Part shown: in pieces, positions 6,817 through 14,237 of the stretch
Layout of the letters: the number at the start of each line of letters is the position of its first letter
Numbering within the stretch: position 1 is the first letter of the stretch
Origin: Spirochaetaceae bacterium
GTDB lineage: Bacteria > Spirochaetota > Spirochaetia > Treponematales > Breznakiellaceae
Direction of reading: 5' to 3'
Length of the DNA stretch: 25,945 bases
Assembly (NCBI GenBank): GCA_031290855.1
Contig: JAISLM010000084.1
Location: forward strand, 1 to 25,945
The notes under the pieces: generated by a model
What the model was told of the DNA's origin: nothing
Databases searched by the model: none
What the model saw: only the letters and a program-made list of their open reading frames with translations
Program-made: the position numbers and the translations under genes

Positions 6817-8409
6817 CTAACTTTTCAGGATCGCCAGCGCCTCGTCACGGCAGCAATCCATGACGTAGGGGATGCCCGTCACCCGGACACACTCTTCGGT
6901 CAGGGACATCAGATCCTGTCGGCCCAGGGCGGAGACGCGAAAGCGCCGTGCGCCGGCCATCAGTTGTTGCAGCCCGACCCGAAGTTTGTCCGCGTAGCTG
7001 TATATCCCTATCGCGCCGAGGGGCAGGCTGTTGATCTCCCCGGCCCCTACGATGTCCTTGACGCGCTCGTAGTTGACGAAGATTTCTTCCGGCGTGGAGC
7101 CGAACTCGCTGACGCTTTTGGGGAGCTTCCCCTCCTTGATCCAGAGGCCGATGTTTTTGCCGACCATGCCGGGGATCATCAGCGCCCTGCCCATGCAGAC
7201 CGCTTTGACGAAGGGGGAACCCAGGGCGAGCGCCTTGAATATGTGATCCTCCGTGCTGAAGCCGCCGGCGAAAGCCAGATCGGGAACCCGCTCGCCTCTA
7301 GCGGCGAGGATCGCGGCGAATTCGTAGGCGGCGCTGTGCAGGTACAGGGAGGGGATGCCCCACTCTTCCATCATTCGCCAGGGACTCATCCCCGTGCCGC
7401 CGGAAGCGCCGTCTATCGTCAGCAGATCGATTTTCGCCTTGGAACAGTATTTGATAGCCTGGGCCAGTTCTTTCAGGCTGTAAGCGCCCGTTTTCAGGGT
7501 GACGCGCCTGTAACCCAGCGCGCGGAGGCGCTCAACCTCCTTTAAGAATCCGTCTTCGGAGACGAAACCCAGACGGCTGTGCCGCTCGAATTCCTTGACC
7601 GCCCCGGCCCGCCAGGACGCCTCCACGACAGGGTCGGACGGGTCCGGCGTAACGATATACCCCCGCCTTTGCAGTTCCCGCGCCCGCGCCAGATCGGCAA
7701 CCTTTATCTCGCCGCCTATACACTTGGCACCCTGCCCCCACTTGAGCTCTATCGTTTCTATCCCGTGCTTCCCGATGATGTACTCCGCCACACCCAGTTT
7801 CGTGTCTTCCACGTTCATCTGGATGAGGATCTCCCCGTAGCCGGAATGGTAACGCCTGTACGCTTCGATGCGGCGGTCCATGTCGGGCGCTTTTTTAACC
7901 TTTCCGTCCGCGCCCAGTTCCAGACCGGGATCGATGCCGCAGACATTCTCCCCGCAGACGATCGTAACGCCGGCTATCGCCGCGCCCGCGGCAAAATGTT
8001 CCCAGTTCCTGCGGGCAATCTCCGTGGAACCCAGCGCCCCGGTAAACACGGGAACCTTCATTTTCACCTTCCGCTCCCAGCCGTACTCCGTCTCCGTATC
8101 GACCAGCGGGAAACGCGCCGTATCGGGCCCCGCGCTCAGGCCGTCGGGCAACCCGCAGGCTCCTTGCGCGTATCCCTGGATATTTAGATGGGAATAGTCC
8201 ACCGGGTAATCCTTGTCCCCACCGGCCGTTATATTGCCGAAGGGTCCCGGGTAGATCAGCTCACGCCCCCTGAAGGCGGCGCGGAAAACCTCGCAATTCC
8301 CCTGACAACCGTCAACACACCGGGAACACAAGCCGCTTCCCGGAACCACGCTCCGCGATCTGTTCACGGAACGGGTAGCATCATCACTGTTTGGCCTCTG
8401 TATATTCAT
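6817..8409 (-). CDS. FMN-binding glutamate synthase-family protein (GltB-like)
   Basis: 530 residues from ATG 8409, which follows GGAGGAG about 6 nt upstream; 14 further open codons upstream lack this site. The fold is the FMN-binding TIM barrel of glutamate synthase: KWGQGAKCIGGEIKV, LTIDGASGGTGMSP, DLAFAGGFSTEDH and FVKAVCMGRALMIP are all typical. In glutamate synthase this domain makes glutamate from 2-oxoglutarate and ammonia. The protein lacks the N-terminal glutamine amidotransferase domain, and no GltD partner is nearby. An N-terminal cysteine cluster C28-x2-C31-x3-C35-x3-C39 could bind an iron-sulfur cluster. It could be a stand-alone archaeal-type glutamate synthase subunit or a related flavin oxidoreductase of different substrate; family certain, reaction not. 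It ends about 75 bp before rnz, which has its own promoter. Confidence 0.85.
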   Translation of the reverse strand: MNIQRPNSDDATRSVNRSRSVVPGSGLCSRCVDGCQGNCEVFRAAFRGRELIYPGPFGNITAGGDKDYPVDYSHLNIQGYAQGACGLPDGLSAGPDTARFPLVDTETEYGWERKVKMKVPVFTGALGSTEIARRNWEHFAAGAAIAGVTIVCGENVCGIDPGLELGADGKVKKAPDMDRRIEAYRRYHSGYGEILIQMNVEDTKLGVAEYIIGKHGIETIELKWGQGAKCIGGEIKVADLARARELQRRGYIVTPDPSDPVVEASWRAGAVKEFERHSRLGFVSEDGFLKEVERLRALGYRRVTLKTGAYSLKELAQAIKYCSKAKIDLLTIDGASGGTGMSPWRMMEEWGIPSLYLHSAAYEFAAILAARGERVPDLAFAGGFSTEDHIFKALALGSPFVKAVCMGRALMIPGMVGKNIGLWIKEGKLPKSVSEFGSTPEEIFVNYERVKDIVGAGEINSLPLGAIGIYSYADKLRVGLQQLMAGARRFRVSALGRQDLMSLTEECVRVTGIPYVMDCCRDEALAILKS

Positions 8410-8544
8410 ATATCTCCTCCACCTCCAGAACTGCCTGGCGCAGGAGTCCATTGTAACCGTCCTCCGTCAAAAAAGCAAGAAAACGCGCTGCCTCACCAGC
8501 AATTCAAAGTATCACCCATCGGGCTAATCCCCCGGACGAACAGG

Positions 8545-8611
8545 ATGAGCCTCCGCGCGGCAAGCGCGAATCGAAGGTTCGACAGAGTATTAAACCAGAC
8601 TTTGCCAATAA
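8545..8611 (-). repeat. Double-hairpin repeat, copy 2 (inverted)
   Basis: Minus-strand copy with core ATGAGCCTCCGCGCGG, then hairpin CGAATC-GAA-GGTTCG (one G-U pair), then TATTAAACCAGACTTTGC as in the consensus. Nearly full length. Confidence 0.8.
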
Positions 8612-8727
8612 CGCAGGCAGACAAAATTACACGAAAAATTCCTAATGGGCCGAACTTCGAGTTTTGTAAGCTGGGTGTTGGCCGGCCAAAACGCGCAAGG
8701 GATAGAAGCGGAATAAGCGCTGCGCGG

Positions 8728-8900
8728 TTATTCGCAGTGGGCTGCTCCCCCGCCTTATCCTTCCTTTTGGGGTTAAGAAGGCGGTAGAACGTCAGGCAAA
8801 ACAGCTTGACGCTGTTTTGTGGCGGGGAGCTTCATTCTTGGGATACAGGGAATGGTGTAATCGTTTCATGGTGCGGCAGGTTTAACCGCTTCGCGGTTTG
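8728..8900 (+). repeat. Modular interspersed repeat, copy 2
   Basis: Begins GTTATTCGCAGTGGGCTGCTC, then the module CCGCCTTATCCTTCCTTTT, then a module with AACGTCAGGCAAAACAGC, LIKE the inverted copy at 15222-15310. The tail differs from copies 1, 3 and 5, so modules are joined differently. Confidence 0.6.
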
Positions 8901-9068
8901 TGGGGGATTGGAGTGGACAGCCCGGTCTGGCGCTTGCGCCAGATGCGCCCAATACAAACCCGAAATTCGACCTAATATAAACTGCTGATGGGACAACGCG
9001 CCATATTGACGCAGACCGGCGCGGAATGCTAGACTTAGCTTAGTGTTATGTAAGTATTGGTATAGCAA

Positions 9069-9077
9069 TGATATAAT
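9069..9077 (+). promoter_or_regulatory. Extended -10 promoter element of the LysM gene
   Basis: TGATATAAT (9069-9077) matches the extended -10 consensus TGnTATAAT. No good -35 is seen at 17 nt. The start codon is 24 nt downstream, after AAGGAG at 9089-9094. Confidence 0.5.
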
Positions 9078-9101
9078 CACGACTGTTCAAGGAGCTTTTA
9101 A

Positions 9102-10019
9102 ATGTCATCTATGATAGGCATTAAGGTGGCGGACGGCGCGTTTTTTCCTGTTCTGGCTGAAAATACGGTCGCAAGGAAGCGGCTCGTTCTTACAACCGCG
9201 CATGACGCCCAAACAAGCGTGCAAATTGACTTCTACAGAGCTTCTTCGGTGTCTATGCAGGATGCTTTCTATATCGGGACTCTGCTGATCGAAAACATAC
9301 AGAAAAAGAAAAAAGGCGGGCCATCGATAGAGCTGGTTATTTCTTTGGATGCCGACGGGGAATTTTCGGCCAGCGCTTACGATCTCGATCATCCCGAAGA
9401 TCAAAACAATCATGTTTTGACCGTTTCTTTATCGCAGCAGGAATATCTGGATAATCTTGATGATATTGACTTTGCTCACGAATACGTGATCCCCAAGGAC
9501 GAAGCCTACGATAAGTATGCCGCCAATATAAAGGCTTCAAAAATAAAACCCATTGTAATTATTATTTCCGCCGTCGTTCTGCTCGCGCTTGCCGTGTGCG
9601 GTCTGTGGTTTTTTGTGTTTAGATCGCTTTTTGAGGGGGAGGGCGGCGGCGCACCCCCGGAAAATCCGGCGGCGGAAGCCGTGTTGGAAACGCCGCCTGC
9701 TCCGCCCCCGCCGCCGCAAGTGGCCGCCGGCGAGCAGGAAGCTCCCCTTATCAAAGCGCCTGATATTCCTGTTAAAGCCGATGTGCGGATGCCGCGCAAG
9801 CGGAACCCCGCCCCGGTTTCTTCTTACAAGGTACCGCCGGTGATACCGGCAGGAGGCGTCTCGTACAAATTGCGGTGGGGCGACACGCTTTGGGACGTGT
9901 CACAGGCGTTCTACCGGACGCCGTGGCGTTACAAATACCTTGCCAACCATAACGGTATTCGCAACCCTAACCGCATAATAGCGGGGCGTACAATCAAAAT
10001 ACCGCCCTTGCCAAAATGA
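9102..10019 (+). CDS. Hsp70 substrate-binding-like domain / TM / LysM fusion protein
   Basis: 305 residues; ATG 9102 follows AAGGAG by 7 nt. Residues ~1-110 resemble the beta substrate-binding domain of DnaK: pattern VLAENTVARKR (DnaK: LIEKNTTIPTK), LTTAHDAQTSVQIDFY (DnaK: FSTAADNQTAVTIHVL) and VISLDADGEFSASAYD (DnaK: FDIDADGILNVSAKD). The nucleotide-binding domain is absent. Residues ~150-173 form one transmembrane helix with Lys residues before it, predicting a cytoplasmic N-terminus. A Pro/Ala-rich linker (~180-250) leads to a LysM domain (~253-303, LRWGDTLWDVSQAFY ... IPPLPK) expected to bind peptidoglycan. So it may tether a peptide-binding cytosolic domain to the cell wall. spoVG follows 185 bp downstream on the same strand. 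LysM and TM calls are firm; the Hsp70 relation is by eye. Confidence 0.85.
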   Translation: MSSMIGIKVADGAFFPVLAENTVARKRLVLTTAHDAQTSVQIDFYRASSVSMQDAFYIGTLLIENIQKKKKGGPSIELVISLDADGEFSASAYDLDHPEDQNNHVLTVSLSQQEYLDNLDDIDFAHEYVIPKDEAYDKYAANIKASKIKPIVIIISAVVLLALAVCGLWFFVFRSLFEGEGGGAPPENPAAEAVLETPPAPPPPPQVAAGEQEAPLIKAPDIPVKADVRMPRKRNPAPVSSYKVPPVIPAGGVSYKLRWGDTLWDVSQAFYRTPWRYKYLANHNGIRNPNRIIAGRTIKIPPLPK

Positions 10020-10036
10020 AGCGGTATTTGTTAGGT

Positions 10037-10073
10037 AATTAACGGCAAGTGTGAAATGTGGGCCGTTTTAATT
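10037..10073 (+). terminator. Weak Rho-independent terminator after the LysM gene
   Basis: AACGGC (10041-10046) pairs with GCCGTT (10062-10067) across a 15-nt loop and is followed by TTAATT; flanking AATT/AATT could extend the stem with a bulge. Short stem and long loop make it weak. Confidence 0.35.
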
Positions 10074-10136
10074 GTCTAAAGGGCCCCGTATTAGTGCGAG
10101 CCGGCGTGCTGCTTTTCAGCGTATAACTATGGGTTA

Positions 10137-10166
10137 TTGTCTTAATTGTATTTTTTTGGTACTAAT
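10137..10166 (+). promoter_or_regulatory. Possible spoVG promoter
   Basis: TTGTCT (10137-10142), 18-nt spacer, ACTAAT (10161-10166); expected leader about 33 nt including the AAGGAG site at 10193-10198. Hexamer matches are only moderate. Confidence 0.35.
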
Positions 10167-10204
10167 GACTATGTGAGAAGCTTTTGCAATGGAAGGAGTA
10201 CGCT

Positions 10205-10480
10205 ATGCAGATAACTGATATTAGAATTAGGAAGGCAAGCGGCGAGGGCAAATTAAAGGCCTATGTTACCATCACTTTTGATGATTGCTTTGTGGTTCAC
10301 AATGTGAAAATCATTGAGGGTAAGGACGGTCTTTTTATCGCGATGCCGAGCAGAAAAAATAAAACCGGCGATTACAAAGATGTCGCACATCCGATAAATG
10401 TTGAATTTAGAACGGAGATGCAGAATCAAATCCTGGAAAAATATAACTCCGGTAATTTTCAAACGAACGATGCTGACTAG
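10205..10480 (+). CDS. spoVG: SpoVG-family nucleic-acid-binding regulator
   Basis: 91 residues from ATG 10205, preceded by AAGGAG 6 nt upstream; the six codons further upstream contain that ribosome site and are not coding. The N-terminus MQITDIRIRKASGEGKLKAY and the core LFIAMPSRKNKTGDYKDVAHP are diagnostic of SpoVG. The family is a small dimeric protein that binds DNA/RNA and regulates diverse genes in Firmicutes and spirochaetes (in Borrelia it binds nucleic acids). Length is normal for the family (84-100). It lies downstream of the LysM fusion gene but probably has its own promoter. Confidence 0.93.
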   Translation: MQITDIRIRKASGEGKLKAYVTITFDDCFVVHNVKIIEGKDGLFIAMPSRKNKTGDYKDVAHPINVEFRTEMQNQILEKYNSGNFQTNDAD

Positions 10481-10989
10481 AAGTTAATTGTGGAATGGGT
10501 ATGAGTCTTCGATTCATACCTGCCACTTATGGCAGACCGTTTGCCGCATGGAAGGGGTGTGCGGTAGCAGTACTTCTCGTATATAGCCTTTATTCGCAAT
10601 GGTGTCTGCTCCCCCGCCTTATCCCTCCTTATCAGGTTAGGAAGGAGGTAAAACGTCAGGCACAAACCTCATACGGACTGTTGACGCTGTTTTCTGGCGC
10701 TTAGAGCGGGCGGCAACCGCAAAAAACTGGTAGTATACGGGTTTGCGGGCAAACAAGGTTTGCCATGCAAAACACCACAGATAAATTTCCGTATCCGATC
10801 AAAGCTCTTCGATTATTCATCGTTTGCAAGATGCCCCGCAGAACCTTAGGTTCGCGCTTGCCGCGGGGATGTTCATTTAACGCGGGTCTTACATTCGGTG
10901 GGTCTTGTGTGGTAAACTTCATTGTTGTTAATTGTCTTGTGTAAAAAACCTCTCAAAAGACGCGGGGTTTACTGCACGGGCTTGTTCCT
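10481..10989. other. Repeat-filled intergenic region before tRNA-Gln
   Basis: About 510 bp between spoVG and the tRNA. Most of it (10589-10876) is a modular repeat copy. No gene with a ribosome site was found, and no clear tRNA promoter can be named. Confidence 0.5.
10589..10876 (+). repeat. Modular interspersed repeat, copy 3, joined to a double-hairpin end
   Basis: Starts TTTATTCGCAATGG, continues through modules with AACGTCAGGC, GGGTTTGCGGGCAAAC and ATAAATTTCCG, and ends CAAGATGCCCCGCAGAACC directly followed by the double-hairpin core (TTAGGTTCGCGCTTGCCGCG, then GATGTTCAT). It is the longest copy in the window and shows that the two repeat families share an end module. Confidence 0.65.
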
Positions 10990-11061
10990 TGGGCCGTAGG
11001 CAAGTGGTAAGCCACCGGGTTTTGGCTCCGGCACGCACAGGTTCGAATCCTGTCGGCCCAA
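10990..11061 (+). tRNA. tRNA-Gln (anticodon UUG)
   Basis: A 72-nt cloverleaf: acceptor stem TGGGCCG/CGGCCCA, D arm GGC...GCC, anticodon stem CCGGG/TCCGG (one G-U pair) with loop TTTTGGC giving anticodon TTG, and T arm ACAGG-TTCGAAT-CCTGT. Discriminator A at 11061; CCA is not encoded, so it must be added after RNase Z trimming. It decodes CAA. Confidence 0.95.
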
Positions 11062-11172
11062 AAAGTATTCGCGGAGTTTCAATTTTTCCTCCCGGAGACG
11101 GAATACCGGACCCGTGCTCCTTTTCATACGTTTCGCGTCTGTCTTGGATGACATACTCCAATGACGGGCCCC

Positions 11173-11634
11173 CTACAACTTGCCTTCTTTTTTTAGCCTG
11201 AAGATGTATTCGGAATATTGTTTATCGGACATGGCTATGTGCCCCAGGATCCAGTCCTTCAGGTAGCGGACAAAGTTGTTTGCGACGAAACTTTTACCCT
11301 CGCTGAAATCCTTTACCTGTTCCAGAATCTTTTTTACAAAGCTGTCGTGCTCCCGTTTATGTCCGGCGTAGCCTGGGTAACGTATCCGTTGAAGCAGCCG
11401 CTCCTCAGCACCAAAATGTTCGGACACATAATTGACCAGCGCGCCGATTGTACTTTTAAAACGCGATCTTGCCTCGTCATCGTCATCGTTCAGACATGAC
11501 TCATACAACTCGTTTGTAAGCCGGAGCAGTTCTTTATGCTGCTCGTCTATCTTTGGAATACCCGTAGAATAACGCTCATGCCATTCAACAAACAACCGTG
11601 AGATGGCAGAAAAACCTGCTTCTGTTTTTTCCAT
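11173..11634 (-). CDS. Bacteriohemerythrin (di-iron oxygen-binding protein)
   Basis: 153 residues. All seven canonical di-iron ligands are present with exact family spacing: His33 (IDEQHKEL), His73 and Glu77 (EHFGAEE), His92 and His96 (HKREH), His132 and Asp137 (GHIAMSD). Single-domain hemerythrins bind O2 reversibly; in anaerobes or microaerophiles they are thought to scavenge, sense or deliver oxygen. There is no fused chemoreceptor or signalling domain. ATG 11634 has no proper Shine-Dalgarno site but lies 5 nt after a -10 box, so a leaderless transcript is likely. It is followed downstream (minus strand) by the tRNA-Gln on the other strand, and ispG lies upstream but 130 bp away. Confidence 0.95.
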   Translation of the reverse strand: MEKTEAGFSAISRLFVEWHERYSTGIPKIDEQHKELLRLTNELYESCLNDDDDEARSRFKSTIGALVNYVSEHFGAEERLLQRIRYPGYAGHKREHDSFVKKILEQVKDFSEGKSFVANNFVRYLKDWILGHIAMSDKQYSEYIFRLKKEGKL

Positions 11635-11639
11635 GCCTT

Positions 11640-11669
11640 AGTATAGACGATTCCGTAGGCGGATGTCAA
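11640..11669 (-). promoter_or_regulatory. Hemerythrin promoter, probably leaderless
   Basis: Minus strand TTGACA (11669-11664), 18-nt spacer, TATACT (11645-11640). The start codon begins 5 nt after the -10 box, about where transcription itself should start. Confidence 0.65.
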
Positions 11670-11764
11670 AGATATGTTGAACACAATTACTGAAAGCCGC
11701 CCTCCCGATTAGTGAATAACCCTTTCAAACCGGACGCAATGCGTTAAACCCGCGGCGGGGGCGA

Positions 11765-12964
11765 CTATTTCACGTTGAACGCGGCGGGCGAGATCGGCTG
11801 ACCGCCGGACAGTTCCTGCTGGAAAGCGCGATCGGTGATTTCGGCGGCGGCGGCGGGATCGGGCGGGACGTCCAGGCGGCGGGAGATAGCGCCGTGCCTG
11901 AATATCAGGACTTTGCCGCCCGCGCCCGTGATACCGATGTCGGCGGAACGGGCCTCCTCCGGGCCGTTTACGGGACAGCCCATCACGGCGACGGTAAGAT
12001 TTTGGCGCAGGGCATAAAGCTTCTCCTGCCATCTTTCCGTGAAAGCGTGCGTGTCGAACGCGCAGCGCCCGCAACGCGGACATGAGATGATGCTGACCCC
12101 GCCGGCGGCGGAGAGGCGGGCGGCGGGAAGGCCCGCTTCAAGGCGGCTTTCGCGGGCTGCGGCCAGTATCTCGCGGGCCGCGATAACCTCGTTCTCCATG
12201 GAGCTTGACAGGGATACGCGCACCGTGTCGCCCAGCCCCTCGCCCAGCAGCGTGTAAAGCGCCGCCGTGTTCCGTGCTACTCCAGCCACCAGGGGACCGG
12301 CCTCCGTAACGCCGACATGGAGCGGCTCGCGCCTTCGCGCCGAGAAGGCACGGGCCGCCGCTATCGTCCCCCTGACAGACGAGGTCTTCATGGAGACGAC
12401 CAGGTCTTCAAAACCGGCCTCGTCCGCCAGCTCAAGCTCGCGCTCGGCTGCCCGGACAAGCGCGTCCGTGCGGGAAATCCGGCCCGAAGAAAGCTCGTCC
12501 CGCAGGTCGCGGGGCAGGCTGCCGCCGTTCACGCCGATACGGACAGGCACTCCGGCGTCACGCGCCTTGGACAGCACGAGACGCGCCCTGTCCTTTCCGC
12601 CTATGTTGCCGGGGTTTATCCTGATCTTCGCGACAGGGAATTCGAGGACAGCTAGAGCCAGGCGATAGTCGAAGTGGATGTCCGCGACGAGCGGCATGGG
12701 GCATAGGGAGGTCAGCCGCCCCAATGTCTCTGCGCTTTCCATGTCGGGAACGGCGAAGCGGAGGAGGCCGCAGCCGAGCGCGGAAAGGGCCTCGATACGG
12801 CGGAGGGTTTCGCGCCCGCCCCCACCTTCCAGAGAGGCGCGCGTCAGTGGCTCCTTCCACATCGTCTGTATCGAAACCGGCGCGTTCGCGCCTATAAAAA
12901 GCTCTTTTACGCCGCCCGCGCCGCCAATCCGTATCCGGCGGGTCGGAGGAAAAGCGCCGTTCAC
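11765..12964 (-). CDS. ispG: 4-hydroxy-3-methylbut-2-en-1-yl diphosphate synthase
   Basis: 399 residues. IspG is the iron-sulfur enzyme that converts ME-cPP to HMBPP, the penultimate MEP pathway step, in the cytoplasm. The N-terminal TIM-barrel pattern is present (NAPVSIQTMWKEPL, LVADIHFDYRLAL, KIRINPGNIG). The [4Fe-4S] ligands are Cys295 and Cys298 in SCPRCGRC and Cys330 in GCPVNGPEE; Glu337 seven residues later is the fourth ligand position. The start is GTG at 12964, whose GTGA overlaps the argD stop by 4 nt, implying translational coupling. dxs, the first MEP enzyme, is also in this window but 10 kb away. A further Cys301 is not typical of the ligand set. Confidence 0.95.
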   Translation of the reverse strand: MNGAFPPTRRIRIGGAGGVKELFIGANAPVSIQTMWKEPLTRASLEGGGGRETLRRIEALSALGCGLLRFAVPDMESAETLGRLTSLCPMPLVADIHFDYRLALAVLEFPVAKIRINPGNIGGKDRARLVLSKARDAGVPVRIGVNGGSLPRDLRDELSSGRISRTDALVRAAERELELADEAGFEDLVVSMKTSSVRGTIAAARAFSARRREPLHVGVTEAGPLVAGVARNTAALYTLLGEGLGDTVRVSLSSSMENEVIAAREILAAARESRLEAGLPAARLSAAGGVSIISCPRCGRCAFDTHAFTERWQEKLYALRQNLTVAVMGCPVNGPEEARSADIGITGAGGKVLIFRHGAISRRLDVPPDPAAAAEITDRAFQQELSGGQPISPAAFNVK

Positions 12965-14121
12965 GCGCCGCCCCTGAGCGCGGCGGCCAGAATTTCCAGC
13001 CCCGCATCTATCTCTTCACGGCTAATCGTGTAGGGGGGAAGAAAGCGGAGTGTCTTCTCCCCGGCGGACAGCACTAGCAGCCCCCGCGTAAGGAGCTTTT
13101 CGAGCATGGGCCTAGCCTGAGAGGATAGGTCGGCGGCTATCATCAGCCCCCGGCCCCGTATCTCCGTGACACAGGGGATGCGGAGACTCTCAAGGCGCCC
13201 CGCGAAGTAAGCGCCCTTCTCCGCTATTTCCAGGAGGAAGGCGGGATCGTTCACCGTGTCAAGGACGGCTATCCCGCAGGCGGCGGCAAGGGGATTTCCG
13301 CCAAAGGTGCTGCCGTGATCGCCCGGTTCGAACACCCCGGAGGCTTTCTCGCCCGCCAGAACCGCGCCGACGGGGATACCGCCCGCCAGCCCTTTGGCAA
13401 GGGTCGCCACGTCGGCCCTGACGCCGTAGGACTCGAAGGCGAAGAAGGCGCCCGTACGCCCCAATCCGCACTGTATCTCGTCAAACATCAGTAGTATGTC
13501 TTTTTTGGCACAGATTTCCGCCGCCTTACCGGCGAAGTCCGCGCCAAGCGGCCGGACGCCGCTTTCGCCCTGGACCGCCTCGAACAGTACTCCGCAGACC
13601 GAATCGTCAAGCGCCGACTCCAGAGCCTCCGTATCGCCCGGCGCTACAAAGCGGAAACCCTCGGTGAAGGGCCCGAAGTTCTTGTGGAAGTGCTCCTGTC
13701 CCGTCGCGGCCAGCGTCGTGATCGTCCTTCCGTGAAAACCTCCCTTCAGCGTGACGATGGTGTGCCGCCCCTTACCGTATCTTTTCAGAGAATACTTACG
13801 GGCGATCTTGCAGGCCCCCTCGTTGGCCTCCGCGCCGGAATTACAGAGGAAGACGTTCTTCATCCCCGACGCCGCTACAAGTTTTTCGGCGAAAGTCTCC
13901 GTCGTGTCGCAGCGGTAGTAGTTGGAAACGTGGAGGAGTTTCGCCGACTGCGCCGCGATGGCCCGCCGGAATGCGGGATGGCCGTGTCCCAGACAGTTCA
14001 CCGCTATCCCGGAAGTGAAGTCGAGGTAGCGCCTCCCCTCCGTGTCGAAAAGATAGCTCCCCTCGCCCCTGGTAAAGGTCACCGGCAGCTCATGGTACGT
14101 GTTCATAAAAGCCTTATTCAT
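12961..14121 (-). CDS. argD: Acetylornithine/succinylornithine-type aminotransferase
   Basis: 386 residues, normal for class III PLP aminotransferases of this group. Visible motifs are FTSGIAVNCLGHGHP near the N-terminus, LCNSGAEANEGACKIAR, LKGGFHGRT, MFDEIQCGLGRTG and the PLP lysine in TLAKGLAGGIP (Lys243). ArgD transfers an amino group between N-acetylornithine and 2-oxoglutarate in arginine synthesis; close relatives act on succinyl-diaminopimelate or other omega-amines, and no other arg gene is nearby, so the substrate is not fixed by context. AAGGA lies just upstream of ATG 14121. It is the first gene of a two-gene unit with ispG. Confidence 0.9.
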   Translation of the reverse strand: MNKAFMNTYHELPVTFTRGEGSYLFDTEGRRYLDFTSGIAVNCLGHGHPAFRRAIAAQSAKLLHVSNYYRCDTTETFAEKLVAASGMKNVFLCNSGAEANEGACKIARKYSLKRYGKGRHTIVTLKGGFHGRTITTLAATGQEHFHKNFGPFTEGFRFVAPGDTEALESALDDSVCGVLFEAVQGESGVRPLGADFAGKAAEICAKKDILLMFDEIQCGLGRTGAFFAFESYGVRADVATLAKGLAGGIPVGAVLAGEKASGVFEPGDHGSTFGGNPLAAACGIAVLDTVNDPAFLLEIAEKGAYFAGRLESLRIPCVTEIRGRGLMIAADLSSQARPMLEKLLTRGLLVLSAGEKTLRFLPPYTISREEIDAGLEILAAALRGGA

Positions 14122-14170
14122 GGTTTTTCCTTTTTTATAGCGGGACGGCGCCGCGCCGCCCCGTTTCCAC

Positions 14171-14237
14171 TATTCGCAAAGTCCGTTTTAATACCCCCGT
14201 CGGACCTTCGGTTCGCGCTTGCCGCGCGGAGGCTCAT
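14171..14237 (+). repeat. Double-hairpin repeat, copy at the deoD stop codon
   Basis: TATTCGCAAAGTCC ... GGACCTTCGGTTCG CGCTTGCCGCGCGG, ending GAGGCTCAT. On the minus strand the repeat starts ATGAGCC, and its TGA is the actual stop codon of deoD (14236-14234). Hairpins GGACC/GGTTC-type and CGCGC-TTGCC-GCGCG are present. It separates deoD from argD. Confidence 0.85.

Larger units (their letters stand above)
8410..9101. other. Repeat-filled intergenic region
   Basis: About 690 bp between divergent genes. It contains the double-hairpin repeat (8545-8611), a modular repeat copy (8728-8900), a hairpin AACCGC-TTC-GCGGTT near 8883-8898, and the promoter of the LysM gene at its right end. I see no gene. 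Confidence 0.55.

Noticed and set aside
6556..7545. 329-codon open frame on the plus strand
   Set aside because: Antisense to rnz and the glutamate synthase-like gene, both strongly supported.
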